Shown here piece by piece: positions 49,683 through 58,242 of a stretch of DNA of 64,000 nucleotides (positions are counted from its first letter, which is position 1; every line of letters starts with the position of its first letter). The notes below the pieces were generated by a model, which was not told the DNA's origin, did not search any database, and saw only the letters and a list, made by a program, of their open reading frames with translations. The DNA is from JAUSIK01 sp964362915 (GTDB lineage: Archaea; Nanobdellota; Nanobdellia; Pacearchaeales; GW2011-AR1). A program made the position numbers and the translations under genes. The stretch lies in contig CAYIGH010000001.1 in assembly GCA_964362915.1 (NCBI GenBank), positions 30,519-94,518 of the forward strand, written 5' to 3'.

Positions 49683-50459
49683 ATGGATAGGGCTTCTATA
49701 ATAATGCCTGCGTATAACGAAGAAAAAAGGATTGGAAAAACATTGGAGACATATTCTAATTATTTTAATAAACTGGAAATGGATAAAAAATTAGATTATG
49801 AGATTTTGGTAGTTATAAATAATACAAGGGATAAAACTGAAGAGATAGTTAAGAAATATGCAAAGATAAATAAAAATATCAAATACCTTAATTTTAAACA
49901 AGGAGGCAAAGGTTTTGCTGTGATTGAGGGATTTAAAGATGCTTTAAGAAGAGAGAATAATATAATTGGATTTGTTGACGCTGACATGGCGACAACCCCT
50001 GAATATTTTTATAAATTAATTGAAAATATAGGAAGTTATGACGGGGCTATTGCAAGCAGATACATAAAGGGCTCTGTTATAGAGCCAAAACCAAATATTC
50101 AAAGACTTATTGCAAAAAAATTTTTCAATATGCTAGTTAGAATTCTGCTTTTTTTGCCGTACAAAGATACGCAATGTGGAGCTAAAGTATTTAGGAGAGA
50201 ATGTATAGAAAATGTATTAAATAATATTGCTATGTCACAATGGGCTTTTGATGTTGATTTGTTGTATTCTATGAGAAAAGCAGGATTTAGAATAAAAGAA
50301 GTTCAGACAAAATGGGCTGATAAAGAATACTCAAAAATCAATTTTTGGAAGGCAGGTCCCTGGATGGTATTAGGAGTTTTAAGATTAAGAATATTTAACT
50401 CTCCTATGAAAAGATTTATAAGAATTTACGATAAGTTTTTAAGAGTGTTGCAAAAATGA
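49683..50459 (+). CDS. GT2 glycosyltransferase (Alg5-like)
   Basis: A 258-residue GT2 enzyme: SIIMPAYNEEKRIGKTLETY at the start, then LVVINNTRDKTEEIV, the metal motif GFVDADMATTPEYF, and DTQCGAKVFRRE. The sequence is close to dolichyl-phosphate beta-glucosyltransferases (Alg5). It opens a plus-strand operon of three further genes with 4-bp overlaps (methyltransferase, GT2) and then another GT2. It probably adds or activates a sugar on the lipid carrier on the cytoplasmic side. Confidence 0.83.
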   Translation: MDRASIIMPAYNEEKRIGKTLETYSNYFNKLEMDKKLDYEILVVINNTRDKTEEIVKKYAKINKNIKYLNFKQGGKGFAVIEGFKDALRRENNIIGFVDADMATTPEYFYKLIENIGSYDGAIASRYIKGSVIEPKPNIQRLIAKKFFNMLVRILLFLPYKDTQCGAKVFRRECIENVLNNIAMSQWAFDVDLLYSMRKAGFRIKEVQTKWADKEYSKINFWKAGPWMVLGVLRLRIFNSPMKRFIRIYDKFLRVLQK

Positions 50460-50971
50460 AAAAATTAAATCTGGGGGCGGGATTAGACATAAAAAATGGC
50501 TATATAAATGCGGATATTGTGAAACTTCGCGGAATTGATGTTGTGCATGATTTTAATAAATTACCTTATCCTTTTAAAGATAATGAATTTGATGAGATTT
50601 ATACGAGCCATGTCCTAGAGCATTTGGATGATTTAATAAAGATAATGGGGGAATTAAAAAGAATATGCAAGAATAAAGCAAGAATTGTGATAAGAGTCCC
50701 TCATTTTTCATGTGGTGTGAGTTATAGAGACCCAACCCACAAGAGATTATTTAGTTATTTTACTTTTGATTATTTTACTGATGAATGTTTTTATGGGCTG
50801 CCTAAGTTTAAAATTGTAGGTAGAAAACTTAATTTTACTAGATGGGCATTTCCTTTTTTAAATAAGATATTCAATCCTATAATTAATATTAATCCTGCAA
50901 TTTACGAGAGATTTCTTTGCTGGATTCTGCCATGTTCAGAGGTTTTATTTGAACTGGAAGTTAAAAAATGA
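50456..50971 (+). CDS. SAM-dependent methyltransferase
   Basis: A 171-residue class I methyltransferase. Motif I is LNLGAGLDIKNGYINAD and the region FDEIYTSHVLEHLDDLIKIM is typical of methyltransferase_11-type enzymes in glycan clusters. The C-terminal half is short and hydrophobic. It sits between two GT2 genes with 4-bp overlaps, so O-methylation of a sugar is the likely role; the substrate is inferred from context. Confidence 0.72.
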   Translation: MKKLNLGAGLDIKNGYINADIVKLRGIDVVHDFNKLPYPFKDNEFDEIYTSHVLEHLDDLIKIMGELKRICKNKARIVIRVPHFSCGVSYRDPTHKRLFSYFTFDYFTDECFYGLPKFKIVGRKLNFTRWAFPFLNKIFNPIININPAIYERFLCWILPCSEVLFELEVKK

Positions 50972-51873
50972 AAAAAATAAGCGTAGTTGTTCCACTTGCC
51001 CCTGATAGGGATCTAGAAATCTTAGAAAGTTTCAATCGATATAAAAAGGATATAAAGCTTATTGTTGAGACTGGTATAAACCCTTCGAGAAATAGAAATA
51101 AAGGGGCTGAGAAAAGCAATACTTGGCTGGTGGCCTTTTTGAATGCCCATTCTATTCTAACTGAAAATTGGGCAAAAGAGGTTAAGAAATTCTTTAAAGA
51201 GCATCCGGATATTGATATTGTTGGAGGACCGCAACTTACTTTAAAAGATGACCCTATTTTTGAACGAGCCAGTGGTTATGCTTTAAGCTCAATTTTTGGA
51301 GCTGGAGAGGTTAGGTATAGATACAAGATAAAAGCTCTAAATCTAAATGCAAACGAAAAGCACTTAACTTCTGCAAATCTTATTTGCAGGAGACATGTCT
51401 TAAAAAAAATTAGATTTGATGAAGAATTGTGGCCAAGTGAGGACCCTAAATTTATATCTGATGCTATAAATGCCGGCTTTAAAGTTGCATATTCTCCAGA
51501 TATTACTGTTTATCATAAAAGAAGGGGTAATTTATCAAGTTTAATTAAACAGATATTTAATTACGGCTTTACGCGAACAAGAAAAGAGGCACTTAGTGAG
51601 ACATTGAAGAAACCTACTTTTTTAGTACCTGGCTTATTTATTCTTTATTTGTTATTTATTCCTACTCTTGCTCTATTAAATCGGTATTTGCTAATTCCTC
51701 TTTTATTATATATTTCGCTGAATCTTTTCTTTAGCTTGTCTGAAGGCTTGAGAAATAAAGATAGCAAGACTATATTTTTATTGCCTTTATTGTTTTTCAG
51801 CATTCATGCTAGTTATGGCATTGGATTTTTATATGGTACATTGACTAAAATTAATGCTGAAAAGAATATATAA
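50968..51873 (+). CDS. GT2 glycosyltransferase with C-terminal membrane helices
   Basis: A 301-residue GT2 protein: ISVVVPLAPDRDLEILESF, then ETGINPSRNRNKGAEKS, LVAFLNAHSILT, VGGPQLTL and SEDPKFISDAINAGF. About residues 205-290 are three hydrophobic helices. This mycofactocin/rhamnosyltransferase-like layout is common for surface-glycan enzymes. It overlaps the methyltransferase gene by 4 bp. Acceptor and sugar are unknown. Confidence 0.78.
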   Translation: MKKISVVVPLAPDRDLEILESFNRYKKDIKLIVETGINPSRNRNKGAEKSNTWLVAFLNAHSILTENWAKEVKKFFKEHPDIDIVGGPQLTLKDDPIFERASGYALSSIFGAGEVRYRYKIKALNLNANEKHLTSANLICRRHVLKKIRFDEELWPSEDPKFISDAINAGFKVAYSPDITVYHKRRGNLSSLIKQIFNYGFTRTRKEALSETLKKPTFLVPGLFILYLLFIPTLALLNRYLLIPLLLYISLNLFFSLSEGLRNKDSKTIFLLPLLFFSIHASYGIGFLYGTLTKINAEKNI

Positions 51874-51903
51874 CTTTTTAAAGAAAAGAATGATTTAAAT
51901 TAA

Positions 51904-52869
51904 ATGAAGGGCATTAGCATTATTATACCTACATATAATGAGGAAAGAAATATAGGAAGTTGTCTAAAATCTATTTTTAATCAAAACTATCCGAAAAATA
52001 AGTTACAAGTGATTGTTGCAGATGGCGGTTCAACTGATAGAACAGTTGAGATTGCAAAATCCCTTGGCGCTGATGTTTTGCATAACAAATTTAAGGTAGA
52101 GGAAAGAGGCAAACCTTATGCAATTAAGACAAAAGCCAATGGTGAAATAATTGGATTGATTGATGCGGATAATATTATTCCTGATGAAAAAGATTGGCTA
52201 AAGAGGATGATAAAACCTTTTGACGATAGGGAAATTTTTGCTAGCGATACGCTATATTATACTTATAGGAATTATGATAATTTAATAACAAAATATAATG
52301 CTTTAATTGGTGGTGACGACCCTATCGCATCATATTTCGGCATTAATGATAGATACTGTTATTTTACAGGAAAATGGACCGGAATGCCTCATCAAGAAAT
52401 AGACAGAGGGGAATATATAGAAGTAACGTTCAATGAAGATAAAGTGCCTGCTTCTGGCTCAAATGGATTTTTTTTCAGAAAAAATATTTTTAATAAAGTT
52501 CAAAATGATCCCTTTGTACATCCTATTTTTATAAAAAATCTAGTTAAAAAAGGATATAAAAAAATGGCAAAAATTAAGCAGGGGCTGATTCATGTACAAA
52601 ATGGAAGCATAAAAACATTTTTTAAAAAAAAGTTAAGGAGAATAAGAAGGAGATATAATGGCAATATTAAGTGGGATGATAATTATAATATTGAAAAAAG
52701 AGATGTTATAAAGAATGTGATGTATATTTCTACTCTGATATTGCCTATAAAAGATATGGTTCTTGGATTTTATAGAAAGCCCGATCTTAGCTGGATGTTT
52801 CATCCTTTTGCAACTTTTAGCTTATACTTTATTTATGGATACTATATAATTAAAGGCATGAAATATTAA
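51904..52869 (+). CDS. GT2 glycosyltransferase
   Basis: A 321-residue GT2 enzyme. Motifs: ISIIIPTYNEERNIGSCLKS, IVADGGSTDRTVEIAKSLGA, the metal site GLIDADNIIPDEKDW and then SASGSNGFFFRK-type loop (PASGSNGFFFRKNIF). A hydrophobic stretch lies near the end (MYISTLILPIKDMVLGFY). It follows the previous GT2 gene by 30 bp and ends the operon; the rml genes begin 65 bp later with their own promoter. Specific sugar unknown. Confidence 0.8.
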   Translation: MKGISIIIPTYNEERNIGSCLKSIFNQNYPKNKLQVIVADGGSTDRTVEIAKSLGADVLHNKFKVEERGKPYAIKTKANGEIIGLIDADNIIPDEKDWLKRMIKPFDDREIFASDTLYYTYRNYDNLITKYNALIGGDDPIASYFGINDRYCYFTGKWTGMPHQEIDRGEYIEVTFNEDKVPASGSNGFFFRKNIFNKVQNDPFVHPIFIKNLVKKGYKKMAKIKQGLIHVQNGSIKTFFKKKLRRIRRRYNGNIKWDDNYNIEKRDVIKNVMYISTLILPIKDMVLGFYRKPDLSWMFHPFATFSLYFIYGYYIIKGMKY

Positions 52870-52934
52870 TTGAATAGTGATTAGATATATTTCAATATAG
52901 CAACCTTTTTATACAAAATCTTTGTCTAATACCA

Positions 52935-53792
52935 ATGAAAAAAAGAATAGCAATAATTGGGTCTAATGGGCAGATTGGACGCGAGCTTGTTAATAGGTTG
53001 CATAAGCATGATTTGATTTTATTTACACGTAAGGAATTGGATATTACAAATTTTGAAGTTACAAGACATAATTTAAAGAACATAAATCCAGACGTTGTTA
53101 TAAACACGGCCGCTTATCATAAGGTAGATGAATGTGAGAGAAACTCTGAGATGGCATATTTTGTTAACGCATCTGCTGTGAAAAATCTAGCAGATATCTG
53201 CAATGATTGCAACATTTGCTTAGTTCATTTTAGCAGCGATTATGTTTTTGATGGCAATAAAGGAAAGCCTTATACTGAAGATGATATTCCAAACCCTCTT
53301 AACATATATGGCAAGTCTAAATTAGAAGGGGAAAATTATGCAAGACATGTAAGAAGACATTTATTAATAAGGACATCCTATGTTTTTGGAATAGGGGGAA
53401 GTAGTCAAAAGAGAACAAATCTTGTTGAGACCTTATTAAATGCCGGAATGAAAGGAGAAGTAAAAGCAGTTAATGATCATTTTTTCAGCCCAACATATGC
53501 TAGAGATCTTGCAGAAAAGATAGGTGAATTATTGGAAAAAGATAATTATGGCCTATACCATCTTACAAATTCTGGAGAATGCTCTGTTTACAATTTTGCA
53601 AGAAAGATATGCGAATTTAGCGAAATTAACTCAAAAATTAATGCTATAAGCTTGGATGAGACTAATTCTGATCAGAAAAAAGCGAAGCGTCCGTATTATA
53701 GCGTATTAACTAGCATAAATCTTAAAAAGAGCGATATATCTCCAATGCAAGAATGGGAAAGTGCTTTAAAAGAATATCTAAAAGAAAGGTAA
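52935..53792 (+). CDS. rmlD: dTDP-4-dehydrorhamnose reductase
   Basis: A 285-residue SDR. The NAD(P) motif is IGSNGQIGREL (residues 8-18), followed by INTAAYHKVDECE and the SDYVF segment, with the catalytic Y125-X3-K129 in NIYGKSKLEGE. These match RmlD, which makes dTDP-L-rhamnose in the last step. A TATA box (CTTTTTATACAA, about 52905-52916) lies upstream. It starts an operon with rmlC, an SDR and rmlA. Confidence 0.87.
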   Translation: MKKRIAIIGSNGQIGRELVNRLHKHDLILFTRKELDITNFEVTRHNLKNINPDVVINTAAYHKVDECERNSEMAYFVNASAVKNLADICNDCNICLVHFSSDYVFDGNKGKPYTEDDIPNPLNIYGKSKLEGENYARHVRRHLLIRTSYVFGIGGSSQKRTNLVETLLNAGMKGEVKAVNDHFFSPTYARDLAEKIGELLEKDNYGLYHLTNSGECSVYNFARKICEFSEINSKINAISLDETNSDQKKAKRPYYSVLTSINLKKSDISPMQEWESALKEYLKER

Positions 53793-53795
53793 AAA

Positions 53796-54368
53796 ATGGA
53801 GTTTAAAAAGGAAAAGGAAATATTGAACGGGATCGTGGTGCTAGTCCCTGAAATATCTATAGATGAAAGAGGTTTTTTTATGGAGGCATATAGGAAAGAT
53901 AAATTAAAAGAATTAGGTATTGAAGAGGAATTTGTGCAGGATAATCATTCCGGATCTGTTAAAAATGTTTTGAGGGGGATGCATTTTCAATGGGATCCTC
54001 CCATGGGAAAGTTAATGAGAGTATCTAAAGGAGAGGCTTATTTAGCAGCGGTTGATATAAGAAAGGACTCTCCGACATTTGGCAGATGGTATGGAGAGGT
54101 CGTCTCTGATAAAAATAGGAGACAAATCTGGGCTCCTGCAGGATTTGCAAGGGGTTTCTGTGCATTATCAGATTATATTGAAATCCAGTATAAATGCACA
54201 GGCATTTATAATCAAAGAGCCGAATCTGGAATATTATGGAACGATGCAGGCATTAATATTGATTGGCCTATAAAAAATCCTATTCTTTCTCCTAAAGACA
54301 AAAATGCGCAGACTCTTTCTGAATGGCTGGAAAAGGAGGAATCTAATTGTTTTAGGTTTATAAAATGA
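53796..54368 (+). CDS. rmlC: dTDP-4-dehydrorhamnose 3,5-epimerase
   Basis: A 190-residue cupin of the RmlC family. The catalytic His is H63 in RGMHFQWDPP, preceded by the DERGFFMEAYR substrate loop, and the conserved block IWAPAGFARGFCALSD plus EIQYKCTGIYNQ follow. Length and motifs fit a true RmlC rather than a one-sided epimerase, though specificity cannot be proven by eye. It lies 3 bp after rmlD and overlaps the SDR gene by 4 bp. Confidence 0.87.
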   Translation: MEFKKEKEILNGIVVLVPEISIDERGFFMEAYRKDKLKELGIEEEFVQDNHSGSVKNVLRGMHFQWDPPMGKLMRVSKGEAYLAAVDIRKDSPTFGRWYGEVVSDKNRRQIWAPAGFARGFCALSDYIEIQYKCTGIYNQRAESGILWNDAGINIDWPIKNPILSPKDKNAQTLSEWLEKEESNCFRFIK

Positions 54369-55420
54369 AAGTTTTAGTTAGTGGGGGAGCAGGATATATA
54401 GGAAGTGTTTTAATCCAAGAATTATTGGGGAGAGGATATGCTGTTAAAGTTTTTGACAAAATGTATTTTGGTAAAAAACATCTAGAAAATGGCGGATATG
54501 GAAGCAGGATTGAATTTGTACAGGGAGATATTAGAAATTTCGATGCTTCTATTCTTAATGATGTTGGTGCTGTTATACATTTAGCAGGGCTTTCGAATGA
54601 TCCTACTGCTGAATTTAATCCTAAAGCTAATATGGAGATGAATTGCAACGGAACTAATGTTCTTGCTGAGGCGTGTATAGAAAAAGGAGTTTGTAAGTTT
54701 ACCTATGCTTCCAGCGCTTCTGTCTATGACAAGGGCTTAATAGGGGAGAATGAACTACTTAATGAGGAAAGTAAAGTAGAGCCGATAGCTGCTTATTCTC
54801 AATCAAAATATTTAGGAGAGAGAATTCTACTTGATTTATCAGAGAAAAACGACCGGTTTTGCCCAGTTATTTTAAGGCAGGGGACTGTATATGGGCAGAG
54901 TCCTAGGATGAGATATGACCTTGTTGTGAATACTATGGTGAAGAATGCTTTTATAAATGGGAGAATGAAAGTATTTTGCGGGGGAATGCAATGGCGTCCT
55001 TTAGTGGATGTCAGAGATGTTGCCAGAGCGCACATAGCTTGTCTTGAGGCAAAAGTAGAAGATGTGAAAGGAGAGATATTTAATATCGTATACGACAATT
55101 ATCCAATTTTGGATTTAGCTCATAGAGTTAAAGAATCAATAAGAGGGATTAAGGATGTTGAGGTTGATGTAGATTATACTGGTGGGAGAATAGACCGAAG
55201 CTATAAAATATCTAAAGACAAGATAGAAGAAAAATTAAGGTTTAGATATCATGTTTCTGTAGAAAATTCAGCTAAAAATATGGCTCAGAACATTAAAAAT
55301 TTCTTAGATAAGGGAGGAAAAACGAGTGATTTAGAAGATGATTTTTATTATAATATTAAATGGATGGAGCATCTTGTAGATATGGAAAAGAGATTAAAAG
55401 AAATAGGTAATATTTTTTGA
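54365..55420 (+). CDS. NAD-dependent epimerase/dehydratase
   Basis: A 351-residue extended SDR. The cofactor motif GGAGYIGS is at residues 7-14 and Y144-X3-K148 (YSQSK) is catalytic. The region before it reads YASSASVYD; the TDE acid-base motif of RmlB (dTDP-glucose 4,6-dehydratase) is absent, so this is more likely an epimerase or a related enzyme than RmlB. Its place between rmlC and rmlA suggests it serves the same nucleotide sugar. The exact reaction is unknown. Confidence 0.72.
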   Translation: MKVLVSGGAGYIGSVLIQELLGRGYAVKVFDKMYFGKKHLENGGYGSRIEFVQGDIRNFDASILNDVGAVIHLAGLSNDPTAEFNPKANMEMNCNGTNVLAEACIEKGVCKFTYASSASVYDKGLIGENELLNEESKVEPIAAYSQSKYLGERILLDLSEKNDRFCPVILRQGTVYGQSPRMRYDLVVNTMVKNAFINGRMKVFCGGMQWRPLVDVRDVARAHIACLEAKVEDVKGEIFNIVYDNYPILDLAHRVKESIRGIKDVEVDVDYTGGRIDRSYKISKDKIEEKLRFRYHVSVENSAKNMAQNIKNFLDKGGKTSDLEDDFYYNIKWMEHLVDMEKRLKEIGNIF

Positions 55421-55431
55421 CATTAATTAAA

Positions 55432-56148
55432 ATGAAAGGTGTGATATTAGCAGGCGGAAGAGGAAGCAGACTCTCTAGCTTGACAAAAAGTATTGGAAAG
55501 CATTTGCTTCCTATATATGATAAGCCAATGATATTCTATCCTCTTGAATTAATAAAAAAATTATTGATAAAAGATACACTTGTAGTGCTAAATAAAGAGT
55601 CTGCAGGAAAAACAATAGAACTTTTAGGAAATGGGGAAAATTTTGGCTTGGATTTATATTATAAAATTCAAGAACAGCCGAAGGGCATGGCACATGCTCT
55701 GTCTCTAGCTGAAAATTTTGCTAACGGGGGCAATATAGCGGTGCTGGTATGTGATAATGTTTTTGAAGACATTCCTGATATATCAAATTTTAAAGATGGT
55801 GCTAGAATCTTTTTAAAAGAAACTCAGGATGCTAATAAGTTTACAGTAGCTGGGTTATTTCAAGATAAGATATTAAGATTTGAAGAAAAACCTAATAAAC
55901 CAAAATCAAACTATGCTGTTACAGGATTTTATTTATATGATTCTAAAGTATTTGATTATATTAAAAAAGTAAAACCTTCTCCTAGAGGAGAATTGGAACT
56001 AGTAGATGTATTCAATGAATATGTCAAAGATGGAAAAATTGATTATAGAATTTCATCTGGTTTTTGGACAGATACAGGCTCATTCGAGTCTTTATATAAA
56101 GCATCTGAATTTGTTAAAAATAATCCTAATATATTCAAATATGACTAA
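55432..56148 (+). CDS. rmlA: Glucose-1-phosphate thymidylyltransferase-like
   Basis: A 238-residue nucleotidyltransferase. The start is ATG 55432 (MKGVILAGGRGSRLSSLTKS) rather than the TTG at 55417. The signature LAGGRGSRL...KHLLPIYDKPMIFYPLE is that of RmlA, which makes dTDP-glucose from dTTP and glucose-1-phosphate. Later motifs are VCDNVFEDI, RFEEKP and FWTDTGS. It is the last gene of the operon and precedes the broken VanZ copy by 1 bp on the opposite strand. Confidence 0.85.
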   Translation: MKGVILAGGRGSRLSSLTKSIGKHLLPIYDKPMIFYPLELIKKLLIKDTLVVLNKESAGKTIELLGNGENFGLDLYYKIQEQPKGMAHALSLAENFANGGNIAVLVCDNVFEDIPDISNFKDGARIFLKETQDANKFTVAGLFQDKILRFEEKPNKPKSNYAVTGFYLYDSKVFDYIKKVKPSPRGELELVDVFNEYVKDGKIDYRISSGFWTDTGSFESLYKASEFVKNNPNIFKYD

Positions 56149-56149
56149 A

Positions 56150-56538
56150 TTACTTTTTAATATTGCTCCTAAATCTAGTAGAGACTATATATACTGTTGC
56201 TGCTGAGATTATTCCTAAACTATTAAGAAATAAATCGAAAAGAGAAGGAACTCTGCCTGGGACAAATGACTGGTGGATTTCATCCGAAATGCCATAAATA
56301 ATAGCAAGTATTATTGATAAAAAGGCCAGATTTATCTTTTTTCCTTTTATTAAAGATATAGATAAAAAAATGCGAGTAAGAAAAACATTATTATATGATA
56401 TAATAATGCCCTATACCCTATTCCCCTGCTGCCCCCATAAGACTCGAATGTTAATGAAGAAATATAAAATATTGCAGCAGCTATTATAACTGTAATTGCC
56501 CAAGAGATTTTATTATGCTTCTCAAACCAAGCTACCAT
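56150..56538 (-). pseudogene. VanZ-like gene broken by a frameshift
   Basis: The minus-strand frame begins MVAWFEKHNKISWAITV at 56538, nearly the same as the intact VanZ at 5045-5431, and stops after 62 residues at the TAA next to the T7 tract (A7 at 56364-56370 on the plus strand). One extra T would give LAFFLSISLIKGKK, and the family signature then continues in frame (DEIHQSFVPGRVPSLFDLF, NSLGIISA) to a TAA at 56150. So this is either a young pseudogene, a homopolymer sequencing error or a slippery programmed frameshift. Its 5' end overlaps the GT39-like gene by 17 bp. Confidence 0.8.
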
Positions 56539-58201
56539 TTTCCCTCTTTATTTCATATATGAACACGTCTTGCTTTATGTCTAAAAGATTAAATGTTGCG
56601 CCTTCTAAAGTCTTTGTGCGCTTTATATCCTGTTGGCCCGTAGAGAAATCTATTTTAGTATCCATGAATTTTATTTCCCACCCTGCAACTTGACCGTTAT
56701 TGCCATAAGCTCTAGCCATCCAGTCAGGAGTTCCTGTCTGAGAAAATGAGATAAGTAAATATCTTGCATAGGGAAAATTCTTTAATCCATTAATAAAATC
56801 ATCAAGGGGAAGTTGTTCCCCCGCCCCTGTCCAGCCAGCGATCTTATCAGGCTGTACAACATTCCTTTCTGCGTAATAAATAACTTGGGGAACTGCGACA
56901 CTGATTATAACATCTTCTTGATTAGATAATTCCTTAAGATATATACTGGCTTGCCTAATGCCCTCGAAAGATCCCCCTTTATTTTTTATAATTGCATCTG
57001 CCTGAATAATTTCGTAATATCCGCCAAGAATAATTAGAATAAAAAGTGCAGCATATGCAAAGTACTTATTGTATTTTCTAAAAAAGTCCGTTATAAAGAT
57101 TGAAGATCTGGCTATACAGACAAAAGAGCCCAATGCTAAAGGAAAGAACCATCTTCCTTCTCCAAAAACATCCTGAGTTCTTATTATTAATATAAAGAAA
57201 GCTAATGTTATCAAAATTGTAAATAGATTGAATAAATCTGCCCTTACCGTTGTTTTTGTTAATTTTTTTAAATAGCCCAAAGATAAAAATATATTGGCTA
57301 TTAATATGATGAAGCCTATCCAGTATAAGTAAAGAAGGATGCTTGGAATTGAGGTTGTTGAGCTGAAATAGGCAGGGAATACTCCTAAAGGAAGCAGATT
57401 TATTTTATTTTCAGGATGAAAATAGGCTCCAGACACTCCCTGTATCCTAGAAATAAATATTGACTTTTCCGCAAGAAAGAAAAGTAGGACACCTAGACTT
57501 AATGCTATCCAATTATATTTATCCTTTATAAGCTCTGAAAACTTTTTTGTGGTTAAAGCGTGGAGAGTAAAGAAGAAAGCAAATAAGAAATAACCTCTCC
57601 TTATAGTGTATGTCAGCACAACTAAAAAGGCTGTAAGAGGAATTGCCCACTTAGAGCTTATTTTCTTAAATATTTTCTCTTTTTTTTCGTAGCCTTTCCA
57701 ATAGGCATAAATTGCTAGAAGTCCAAAGAATAAAGCTAAAATGTCAATATGAAATCGCATTGTGTTAAACAAATGCTCCCATAATACTGCCATCAAAAAT
57801 GATGAAACTATGGCTATTCTTCTATCTTCATACATTTCTTTACAAATAAAATAAACTAATACGACTGAAAGGACTGATGGGATAAATTGAAGAAGGAATT
57901 TAGCTATCGCTTCTGAAAGATTAAGTTTGAAGAAAAATGCAGCAAGATATGGATAGAGTGAATTATGCTGTGTCGTTATAATCCAATTTGCTGGCAAACC
58001 TGCAAGATTTTTGGCATAAGCTAAATAATCCGATTCATCCCACCATAAGGGTTGATTCTTTGTTAAATTAAAATAATATAATCTAATTATTATAGCGAAT
58101 AATAAGATAGCTATAAAGGTTATATTATGGTAATCCTTAAGCCAATTTTTTATTCTCTCTTTTCTCTTTTCAGTTACATCTCTTTCTGGAGTTTGCTCCA
58201 T
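56522..58201 (-). CDS. GT39/ArnT-like membrane glycosyltransferase
   Basis: A 559-residue GT-C protein with about 11 membrane helices. The first outer loop contains QPLWWDESDYLAYAKNLAG, where the Asp-Glu pair is the catalytic/metal motif of PMT/ArnT-type enzymes. A C-terminal extracellular domain of about 150 residues follows. It probably transfers a sugar from a polyprenyl-phosphate donor. It is the second GT39-like gene of the island and overlaps the VanZ remnant by 17 bp. Confidence 0.75.
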   Translation of the reverse strand: MEQTPERDVTEKRKERIKNWLKDYHNITFIAILLFAIIIRLYYFNLTKNQPLWWDESDYLAYAKNLAGLPANWIITTQHNSLYPYLAAFFFKLNLSEAIAKFLLQFIPSVLSVVLVYFICKEMYEDRRIAIVSSFLMAVLWEHLFNTMRFHIDILALFFGLLAIYAYWKGYEKKEKIFKKISSKWAIPLTAFLVVLTYTIRRGYFLFAFFFTLHALTTKKFSELIKDKYNWIALSLGVLLFFLAEKSIFISRIQGVSGAYFHPENKINLLPLGVFPAYFSSTTSIPSILLYLYWIGFIILIANIFLSLGYLKKLTKTTVRADLFNLFTILITLAFFILIIRTQDVFGEGRWFFPLALGSFVCIARSSIFITDFFRKYNKYFAYAALFILIILGGYYEIIQADAIIKNKGGSFEGIRQASIYLKELSNQEDVIISVAVPQVIYYAERNVVQPDKIAGWTGAGEQLPLDDFINGLKNFPYARYLLISFSQTGTPDWMARAYGNNGQVAGWEIKFMDTKIDFSTGQQDIKRTKTLEGATFNLLDIKQDVFIYEIKRENGSLV

Positions 58202-58242
58202 TGAAGACAGTAGAAGAGTAGGTTTTTATTTGTTTTTATTCT

